From: Henckelia pumila
Taxonomy: Eukaryota; Streptophyta; Magnoliopsida; Lamiales; Gesneriaceae
Length of the DNA: 64,000 nt
Reading direction: 5' to 3'
NCBI RefSeq assembly: GCF_033568475.1
Contig: NC_133121.1
Coordinates: forward strand, 196,674,664-196,738,663
The notes under the pieces were generated by a model. That model ran no database searches, was not told where the DNA came from, and was given only the letters and a program-made list of their open reading frames with translations. Position 1 is the stretch's first letter, and every line of letters begins with the position of its first letter. This document shows, piece after piece, positions 55,530 through 64,000 of this stretch. The position numbers and the translations under genes are program-made.

Positions 55530-57100
55530 AAAGGGTAATCTACACTTTCTCTCATACAATGCCTCATAAAAAGCCATACCAATAGTTGTTTGATAACTAT
55601 TGTTGTAAGTGAACTCTACTAAAGGTAACTTCGACTCTCAATTACCTCCAAAATCTATCATTCATGCCCTGAGCATATCCTCGAGTATTTGAATCACTCG
55701 CTCTGATTGCCCATCTGTCTGAGGGTGGAATATTGTACTGAAAGCTAATTTCGTACCCAATCCATGGTGTAAGCTTCCCCAAAAATTTGAGGTAAACCTA
55801 GGATATCTGTCAGACACAACTCTAGCTGGAACTCCATCCAGTCTGACTATTTCTTGAATGTACAATTCTGCAAATTGATTCAGCGAGAAATTAGTCCTAA
55901 TTAGTAAGAAATGAGTTGAATTTGTCAATCTTTCAACTATCACCCAAATAGAATTCATTCTTCGTGGTGTAACTCGCAATCCTACCACGAAGTCCATGGT
56001 CACATCTTCCCATTTTCATGTGGGAATCGGAAATGGTTTCAGAATATCTGCTGGCCTCTAATGCTCAACTTTCACCTGCTGGCATGTCAGACATTCGTTC
56101 ACAAACCTCACGATGTCCTTCTTCATACCTGGCCACCAATACAATAACTGCAGATCCTTAAACATTTTCGTACTCCCTGGATGAACGGAATAAGGTGTAG
56201 TATGTGCTTTTGTCATCACCTCTACCCTTAGTGAGTCCACTGCTGGCACCAACATCCTGCCTTTGTGATGCACAATCCCATCTTTAACCGTATACAAGGT
56301 ACCACCTTTCGCCTCATCCCTTTGCCTCCACTCTACTAGCTGCTGGTCTGAAGCCTAACCAACTCGTATTCTATCAAATAAACTCAGTACCACTGTCAAA
56401 GCTGATAAAATACATGCTTTCTTTGGTTCGACCACTTCCAACTTCAATCTCTCAAAATCTTCAATCAACTCCTGTTGAGTTTTCAGCTGGTTTAAAGTCG
56501 CAGACTTGCAACTCAATGCACCTGTTACTACATTAGCCTTACCCGGATGGTAGCTAATGGAACAGTCGTAATCCTTCACTAATTCGAGTCATTGCCTCTG
56601 CCACATGTTCAGCTCCTTCTGAGTGAATAAGTACTTTAGGCTCTTATGATCGGTGAAAATCTAATACTTCTCTCCATACAGATAATGTCTCCAAAACTTC
56701 AAAGCGAAGACAAGTGTTGCCAACTCAAGATCGTGAGTCGGGTAGTTCCTATCATGAACTTTCAACTGTCGTGATGCGTAAGCAATCACCTTGTCGTCTT
56801 GCATCAAAACAACCCCAAACCTACATTTGGATGCATCTGTATATACCACAAAATGACCGGTGCCTTCTGGAATTTCTAACACTAGCGCTGTCATCAACCT
56901 TTCATTCATCTCAATAAAAATTTTCTCACAGTGATCTGACCACTCGAACTTCACTCCTTTCTGATTCAAAGATGTCAGTGGTAGAGCTATCTTGGAGAAA
57001 TCATGAATGAATCTCCAGTAGTAACCCACCAAACCAAAGAAACTCCGCATCTCTGTAGCATTATTCGGAGCAACCCAATTCCGAATTGCTTATGGATCAT
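55530..57100 (-). pseudogene. Gypsy pol remnant: end of RT, RNase H, integrase
   Basis: Reading leftward from the GATCA junction: the RT thumb and RNase H ([56 protein letters not shown]), then the integrase zinc region (HPGSTKMFKDLQLLYWWPGM, CLTCQQVK) and the catalytic core (TMDFVVGLRV, VSDRYPRFTSNFW with the second Asp, FHPQTDGQSER with the Glu). After a stop near 55661, the frame continues as VEFTYNNSYQT and breaks off at about 55535. The expected C-terminal domain or chromodomain and the 3' LTR are absent. Several stops and frameshifts are present. Confidence 0.85.
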
Positions 57101-57842
57101 GAAATGACCCTAACTACTTCTTATAATTAATGATTAAATAAAATACGAGTTTTCAAAAATTTTCGGCATGACCTAACTATTTTGATTAAAACCCGCCTTT
57201 CTCAGACAGCATATTAAAAGAAACACAACCAAAAACACTAAATAAACTAGCCCGAGAAAAGGAAATAAACAAAAACTTGAGAAAGAGATTGACACTCCAA
57301 ACATCCAAATGTTAAACAATTTGATACATAAGTGCCCACAAACAATTTCAAAGAATATTATCTTTACATTTACATTTACTAATTTAATAAGATGAAAGAC
57401 ATTAAAGTGCTAAAATAAACTTTTGCGGAAGAATAGCATAGGTCGGAGGGATGTGCCGTGCCCGCATCGCAGTTCACTCGATAATATTGCCCCTTGATCT
57501 CAATGAAATATTTCTCACCTGAAAACAATAAGTGTAGTGAGCCTAAAAGAATCAGCAAGAATATGGGGGGGAATAACGAGTACTACATAAATACAAGCAC
57601 AAACAGATTAAAAATAACTTGTAATAAAATAATTTTGTGCCCTTAACTTAAATAAATGATTTATGAATGAAAGGAGTGAACATGAATGAAACATATGCAT
57701 GGCTAAGTCGAACATAAATAACTGAATAAACTAATCTGTACATAGTCATAAATATTGAATTAGATCCTTGGATTGCGACTCTGTGATTTCGATCATGATC
57801 ATGGCTGCAGTGCACTATGCCGCAAGAAAGTCAGGATAACAC

Positions 57843-58000
57843 CCAACTCGTCTTCTCCATACTTGGTAAGGGAAGCCAGGATTTCTTCCAACTCGTCCAA
57901 ACCCATACTTGGTAAGGGAAGCCAGAATTTCTCCCAACTCGTCCAAACCCATAAATTTGGTAAGGGAAGTCAGAACATCTTCTAACTCGTCCAAACCCAT
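57843..58000. repeat. 46-48-bp tandem repeats
   Basis: Units containing CTTGGTAAGGGAAGCCAG or close variants start near 57861, 57907 and 57955, separated by CCAACTCGTCCAAACCCAT. Confidence 0.85.
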
Positions 58001-58257
58001 ACTTTCTATAGTCACAATCATCTCACTTTGTTCTATTTTCCTTTCATACTTGAATATGGACTTAGCATGCATGTGTAAATATGACGTACATATAAATATT
58101 TTTTCGATAATCATGCAAATGACTCAAATAAGGATGACCGGGATGGTGATTTAGGGAGCAACCAAGGATGTGGATCTAAACCATAAATTAGCACTTAGGA
58201 CATCCCGAGCGGTTCGCCCGTAAAGCTTATAATTTGCTCGATTCTTATTCAAAAAGG

Positions 58258-58790
58258 ATTCCGCTTGAAACTACAACTTAATCGAACTTAAAACTAAATA
58301 AGGAAGTAATCCTCAATGTGCCCTTATTTGCTTAACCAAGCTATAAGTTAAACTTTCCGGACAGCATGCCTAGAACTCTAAAATTCTGCACTTCATAAAT
58401 CAATAGCCTAGAACTCAACTAAAACTTAACCGAATTATTTTCCGCTTGAATCGACATATTCCTAACCTCTTAGCTAATTCCAAACCCGATCCCTTAAACA
58501 AAATCTTACTTTAACCCTGTTTCAAACATTCAATTTCGGACAGCAACTTAAACACCCAAAATTCTGCACCTCTTTGATCAAATGCTTAGAACTTAAGGAA
58601 AACTCAACCGAATATAATTCCGCTTGAAACGTCATTTCCCTAACATCCTAAGATACCACCAGCCCCGAGCCCTTCCCTAAATCCAAATTCTAACCCTGTT
58701 TTAAAATTTCATTTCCGGACAGCACCCACACAACTAGAATTCTGCTCACCCAAATTCTGTCGTAACTTCTTTCCAAGACCTTTAACCATA
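58258..58790. repeat. 179-bp imperfect tandem repeats, three copies
   Basis: CGGACAGCA recurs at 58358, 58537 and 58716, each followed by AATTCTGC-type words; TTCCGCTTGAA recurs near 58258, 58440 and 58618. The period of 179 bp equals satellite-monomer size. Confidence 0.8.
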
Positions 58791-59729
58791 ACTCCCATGA
58801 TCCCAATCTATAACCAAGTACAAGACCATTCCATAGACTTATCCAAGCCACTAGGACAGCTCTCCCATGCCAAGTATGGCTCGAGACCAGCCCCCAAACA
58901 ACTATGGAAACCGAAGTCCACATCCTCAAAACCGAATGCACCTCAACTCCAACTTACAAGTTAGATTATTCCCATCCTAAGTGCTACCATGTGAGCTACA
59001 TTCTCACCCATGGTAGCCCCTATTCACCATCCAAGCAACACAAATAACATCACATAATTTTCAAATGAAACAGTGCAAAAATCTGTTTCTGAAAATTTCT
59101 AACACTTGAACATTAATGAAAACACCATTTCAAACTCGTAATCCATATCCATTCTCAACATTAAACATCAAAGATCATTCATAACTTGACTAAAATTTCA
59201 AATGCATTTTCAAAAAAAATACAGGGCAGAAATCTCAAAAAAGGCATGAGGTACAATCACAATTTAAACACACTACATATAAATCTACAAGGTGAAGAGA
59301 AGAATCCATATTCTTGCCTTAGCTTCAACAAAGAAAATCGAAGGAACAAAGGAGCTCAATTGAGCTATGGCCGACACGAGCTGGAAAGGAGCTGAACTCT
59401 AGCTCGAACGAAGGGGAAACCAGCTTGCTCAGCTCGTTGTGGTGGAGCTTTGCCGGATAAGAGAGGTGGCTGGCGGCGCTCAGAGCTTGAAGAAAGAGAT
59501 GGAGTCGACGGCTGGTGAGTTGGAGAGAAAGGAAATCGCGTAGGTGAGTGTGGGTGTTAGGCGTGAGTTTTGGGTGTGTGAATTTGGGGCTAGGGTTAAA
59601 TCTTGGGTTAAGTACTAAGTTTGAGTGTGTAAGTAAATGTGTATGTATATAATTGTGAGTGTGTGAGTGATTGGAGAAACACAAACTTGAAAATCCAAGA
59701 ATTTAAACACTTTAAATATTTCGATGTCA

Positions 59730-60250
59730 CGGCAACGGGTAAAATATATAAATATCAAGCGGAGCGATTTAAAATAATTTAAACAAACTAGACTAACATT
59801 TAAAAGCAATTTAAATAAATACACAAGCGAAAAAAAAATATTTAAAATGATTTGGACAATTAAAAAAGATTTTAATAAATAAGCTAGAAATTTAAAATAA
59901 TTTAAAATAACTAACCGCTACACTAAGGATATTTAAAATAAATAAGTTGGACACTCAAAAATATTTAAACAAATAAGCTAAACGTTTAAAATTATTTAAA
60001 AGAATAAACTAGACAATTAAAATTAAAATCATTTAAATATGCAAGCCTAAACTTTTAAAATATTAAAACAATTTAAATTGCACAATAAAATTATTTAGAC
60101 ACATAAATTTAAACAATTAAAAACATTAATTAAATAGTTAGTACAATAAAATTTATTTGAATAAATAATAAGATATTTTATTAACACATAATTCACATGA
60201 AGAATTTAAATAAATTAAACTTAAAAAATAATAATCTTAATATTTATTTA
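59730..60250. repeat. AATTTAAA-type low-complexity block
   Basis: Dense irregular repeats of ATTTAAAATAATTTAAA over about 500 bp at the U3 side of the solo-LTR-like insertion. Confidence 0.7.
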
Positions 60251-60293
60251 ATTTAATGCATGTGATTTAGTAGATTGGATTTTAGGCGTCACA

Positions 60294-60900
60294 GATCAAC
60301 CTCGATTCTTTTTGCTAAAACCAGATGACCCAAAAAAGCAATCTACTCCAACCAAAAGTCACATTTACTGAACTTAGCAAATAACTTCTTCTCCTTCAGA
60401 ATCTGCAAAACTCTAGTCAAATGCTGGCGATGCTCATCCAGACTATGGGAGTAGATCAGTATATCATCTATGAAGACTATGACGAACTGATACAAGAAAG
60501 GTTGAAACACCTTGTTCATCAAATCCATTAACACTGTTGGGGCATTGGTCAACCCAACGCATAACCAAAAACTCGTAGTGGTCGTATCGAGTCCTGAAGG
60601 ACGTTTTCTGCACATCCTCATCTTTCACCTTCAACTGATGGTAGCCTGATCGCATATCGATCTTAGAGAACACCACTACTCCTGACAACTGATCGAATAG
60701 ATCATCTATCCTTGGCAATGGATATCTGTTCTTCACTGTAACTCGGTTCAGCTCTCTATATTCAATGCACAACCTCATTGACCCATCCTTCTTGCGTACA
60801 AACAACATCGGTGCACCCCAGGTTGACGCACTCGGTTTGATAAATCCTTTATCCAAAAGTTCTTGCAACTGATCTTTCAGCTCTTTCATTTTGGTCGGTG
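60294..60900 (-). pseudogene. Gypsy reverse transcriptase remnant, first part
   Basis: From 60889: [73 protein letters not shown], then after a frameshift near 60560 [19 protein letters not shown] (the active-site YVDD box as FIDD) and FSKCDFWLE, a stop, and KRIEVD. It is cut after KRIEVD by the 3.19-kb insertion and resumes at 57095. Confidence 0.88.
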
Positions 60901-61500
60901 CTAACCTGTACAGAACCTTGGAAACTGGCGCGGTTCATGAACTAACTCTTTTCCAAACTCCATCTCCCTGACTGGAGGTAATCCCGCAACATCATCGGGA
61001 AAAACCTTTAGGAAATCCTTCACTACTTCAACTTCTTCAAGTTTCGGTCGAGGCATCTCTTGATCACTAGAGACGTAGGCTAGAAAACCTATACACCCTT
61101 TACTTATCATCTGACAAGCCTTAACTGCTGAAATAACCTGAGGTAGCCTCGGCCTGTGCACAGCATGGAAAACAAATGATTCCCCATTCTGGGTTTTTAA
61201 GAGAACTGTCATCCCAAGTATTATGTCAAAATCGGCCATATCTAGAACAATGAGGTCTGCCCTCAATTCATGACCCTGTCTCAGAATTCTACAATTTCTC
61301 ACAGCACTGCTACTCATCAATTTCTCCCCTGAAGGCAATGATACAGTGAACCCCGAGACTGACTTATCCGGTACTATTCCCAATTTATTCACAAATTTTA
61401 CCGACATGAAAGAATGTGTAGCCCCAGAATCTATCAATACATTAGCAGGAAAACTGGCAACAACAATCATACCTGTGACAATAGCAGAGTCTGGATCCAC
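60901..61500 (-). pseudogene. Gypsy protease and linker
   Basis: VLIDSGATHSFMSVKFVNKL carries the retropepsin DSG active site (residues about 21-23 of this block); DLIVLDMADFDIILGMTVL is the second conserved protease region. The tail PPVREMEFGKELV leads toward RT. The block is open for about 200 residues but ends in a stop at 60901, just short of the RT frame. Confidence 0.88.
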
Positions 61501-62532
61501 CTATTTGTGAGTCATCGCATAAACCCTTCCTTTGACTGGCTCCTTCGACTGAGGGCAGTATTTTTGATAGTGTCCCGGCTTCTTGCATAGAAAGAAAACA
61601 TCGGATCCCCACATGCACTGAACTGAGTGAATCTTCCCACACTTCTGATAGACTATTGCATTCGTCGGTTTCGGAGCAGTGATTGCCAACGGTTTTGGCC
61701 CCTGAGGTCGAGGTTGCAACTGCTGATGTGGTCGGTTCTGAGGTAGAACCTGATATAGTCTCTTTTGGTTAGGCCCATTATGATCACGACCTTGATAGCT
61801 GGTCCTCTTGGCTTGCGATTCCTTGATGATATCATTCTTATCTTTTTCAGACAGCATAGACTGATCCACTGCGTCTCTGTAAGTGGCAGCTCCACTCAAT
61901 CTAACATCTCGGTGGATGAAGAAATTCAGTCCCTCCATAAAGTGCTTCAATTCCTCAGCGGGGTTTCCAAAAATCATGGGCACAAAGTACCGCCCTCTCT
62001 CGAACTTCTTGACATACTCAGCAATGGTCATGCTCCCTTGGTGGAGCTCTAGAAACTCCCTGGAAAGTTTGGTTCTCGTGCTCACTATAAATTATTTCCC
62101 ATAGAATACATCTTTGAACCCATTCCACATTAGCGTGGTAAGGTTCACAGCAGACTTGGCCCCATTACACCAAACTCGGGCATCATCCCGAAACAAGAAT
62201 ATGGCGCACCTCACACGTTCTGCATCTGTCAAATTCATGAATTCAAATATGGTCTCTAAGGACTGACTCCACTCCTCAGCCACTATGAGGTCGGCTACTC
62301 CCTTGAACTCAGATGGCCCTAGATCCTTGAACTTCTTAAAGATCGAGTTGGTAACTATTGGGCAATTTTTCGTACTGTCGCCCGCCTGTGCCTGAATCAG
62401 TTGCTGAATCTGTGCTCCCTAAGCACGACTTTTCTCTTGCAGCAAATTGGCTAGTCCTGCCAGAAACTGGTTATTCTGGTTGTTATGGTCATTATTCTCA
62501 TTGGTCTAGTTTATACGGGTATTCATGACCAT
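61501..62532 (-). pseudogene. Gypsy gag remnant
   Basis: The gag start is at about 62532 (MVMNTRIN, then a stop). Then IQQLIQAQAG, FKKFKDLGPSEFKGV, AEEWSQSLETIFEFM and, after a stop at 62092, LSREFLELHQGSMTIAEYVK, ELKHFMEGLN, and a zinc knuckle CKKPGHYQKYC (about 61590-61560). Three or more stops are present, one directly at the gag-protease join (61501). This is the typical gag of chromovirus-type (Tekay/Del-like) gypsy elements; the clade is not proven. Confidence 0.85.
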
Positions 62533-62911
62533 GTTGTCCAACATTGTCCACATTACTCAGTCATGTACATACGAAACATAACATCTAACATGTATAACTC
62601 ATATGTATAACATACTATCATACAACTTATTCATTAAACCTTAAAACATACAGAAATGAAGACGAAGCACTCGGGTCGTGGCGAGTATGCATGCGAGTGC
62701 TAAATCCCAAAGCGAACCACTCCGATACCAAGCTGTAACGTTCCAAAACTCGAGAACTTTACAAAACGTACATACATAAAATTTTAGGGAAAATAATTTG
62801 CGGAAAATAAAAATCTTTACTTAGAAATGGTTTAAAGTGCACCAAGAACTCAGAGGAATAAACTTTTGCAGTATTGTCAAAAAGGCCAACTAAAAAATAA
62901 AAAAAAAAACT
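62533..62911 (-). repeat. Leader, primer site and LTR stub of the split gypsy element
   Basis: The minus strand reads TGGTATCGGAGTGG at 62717-62730 (tRNA-iMet type with one change in the core). The LTR would start (plus strand) with TGTAACGTTCC at 62734 and is cut at 62911, where another LTR begins, leaving only its U5 end. Confidence 0.6.
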
Positions 62912-64000
62912 TGTAGTGACCCATTTTCGAAATTAAGTGATTAAGTGTTAATAACAAGTATTAAGATAAAACAAGATTAAGGAAGCTTCAGATGAGTCTA
63001 CGGACTGCAAAAATGGACCCATAATGATCAGAAATAGCCCGAAGGGTCGGGTAGAACTGACGCAATGTTCGTAGATCGAACACAACATTCTGGTCAGCTG
63101 ATGTCATCCGTGACATCAACAAGATGACATTATTGCTTACGAACTTGAGGTGACAACGGACGCAACAAACTGGAGAACGGACGCAACGATCAAGAACGAA
63201 CACAACATTCTACGTCTATAAATATGGGTGCAAGGGCCTCATTTCAACTCGCTCGTTCCTATCTTCTCTCTCTCTCTCGTTCTTAGCCTTTCTAGTCATA
63301 TCTAGGGATTTCTTGACGTCCTATTGGGAATGCGGAAGTATCGGAGCGATACCGGCATCGTAGCGGAGCTGTGCCTAAGTTTTGAGGCAGACACCATCAG
63401 CGGGCTGGGGACAGATGCAGGTATAGCTATGGTCTCCTAAAATTATTTAGGAGTATGCAATAACTTGGTTAAGGCGTTTAGAGCTTAAATATTGATGCAT
63501 GAGTAATTTTCATTGTAGAGCTGATGTTATGCTTGGAACCTAGAGCGGGACTGCTAGGACTGTCTTTAGTAAGATACGTAAGTACTGACTGAGATTGTCA
63601 GCGGGTATGCATGCTTATATGTTGCATTTATGTGCTAGGGTTTTTGCTTGTTATTGCATGGGTTATTATGAGGCATGTGCATATCATATTGTGCATGTAC
63701 ATCTTTTAAGATGAGCCATGTAGGGCCGCTCAGCCCTGTGTTCGGAAAGTTGATGTCGAGTGCCCTTGCGGCCAACGGGCTTAGCCAGGTACTGGAATCT
63801 AGGGGACACGGTCCATGTCCAAGTTAGGAGTGAGTGGAAGTACCCAGTGGTTTGATTCCCCGATCGGTACTGCTCATATCCTAGGCGCCAGTTTGAGCAG
63901 TTTGTATACAGTTATCCCAGGTACGGATACCCTGTCATATTCATTTGCATGCATCATGTTTGTATGTTTACCCGTTCTTTCGTATTGAGCGTAGTCGCTT
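62912..64000 (+). repeat. Gypsy LTR, plus strand, running past the window end
   Basis: It starts TGTAGTGACCC, as the minus-strand LTR at 19423 starts in its own orientation. A TATA box (TATAAATA, 63217-63224) lies about 305 bp in. Downstream blocks (GCGGAGCTGTGCCTAAGTTT near 63363, TTAAGGCGTTTAGAGCTTAA near 63470) match the 17872-19423 LTR. U3 has repeated CGGACGCAAC and CGAACACAACATTC words (63060-63210). The right end is not in the window. Confidence 0.75.

Larger units (their letters stand above)
57101..60293 (-). mobile_element. 3.19-kb solo-LTR-like insertion with TSD GATCA
   Basis: Plus-strand ends are TGAAATGACC and GGCGTCACA. The 5-bp duplication GATCA lies on both sides (57096-57100 and 60294-60298), and the interrupted RT reading (KRIEVD, then P) rejoins across it. 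No internal gene, primer site or second LTR is visible, so a solo LTR of a long-LTR gypsy element is the best call; a non-autonomous large retroelement derivative is the alternative. Orientation is inferred from the minus-strand start TGTGACGCC. It contains two tandem repeat arrays and an AT-rich end. Confidence 0.75.

Noticed and set aside
62912..64000. Pairing the window-end LTR with the split gypsy element at 55.5-62.9 kb
   Set aside because: It has the opposite orientation and a different start, and the split element has its own LTR stub at 62734-62911, so they are separate elements.

Overview
The window is a transposon-dense stretch of plant nuclear DNA. The evidence is spliced genes with GT-AG introns, plant-type Ty1/copia and Ty3/gypsy LTR retrotransposons primed by tRNA-Met or tRNA-Asp, and a WEB1-type (chloroplast photorelocation) gene. 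A degenerate S-RNase-like gene and the short motif TGTGAGACGA suggest a core eudicot, perhaps an asterid (Lamiales-like). The species-level guess is weak.

Layout. 1-1.2 kb: decayed exons of a BET bromodomain (GTE-type) factor. 1.6-3.4 kb: a CACTA-like transposon end and a broken S-RNase-like gene on the minus strand, with a second partial copy. 4.5-5.8 kb: a MITE and a TRIM-like element. 7.3-8.5 kb: an intact but isolated Athila-like gag ORF. 9.1-12.2 kb: LTR, primer site and broken gag of a SIRE-like copia element carrying a 363-bp tandem duplication. 12.2-16.4 kb: three gypsy LTRs, two of them facing each other. 16.4-20.3 kb: a broken gypsy gag-protease with its LTR and a second LTR fragment. 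22.1-27.5 kb: the one clearly intact host gene, a WEB1/WEL-like coiled-coil protein in two coding exons with a probable long 5'-UTR intron.

29.0-54.6 kb is the most structured part. Three copia LTRs alternate with two internal regions (LTR-int-LTR-int-LTR), and only the outer edges carry a target duplication (GACTA). It is therefore a tandem array grown from one insertion. Both internal regions share the same gag deletion. A young complete copia element (35714-45346, minus strand, TSD GGAAG, LTRs differing at one base that I could find) is inserted in the RNase H region of the first internal copy. Its leader holds eleven 22-23-bp GC-rich palindromic units, AT-rich tandem repeats, and a motif repeated every 84-92 bp. 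The leaders of the older copies keep the same layout.

55.5-62.9 kb: a broken gypsy gag-pol (minus strand) split inside reverse transcriptase by a 3.19-kb solo-LTR-like insertion (TSD GATCA). 62.9 kb to the end: the start of another gypsy LTR (plus strand).

A recurring pattern is that several unrelated LTR families carry a block of family-specific short inverted or repeated motifs just upstream of the LTR TATA box, or in the leader. The structure is kept while the sequence changes.
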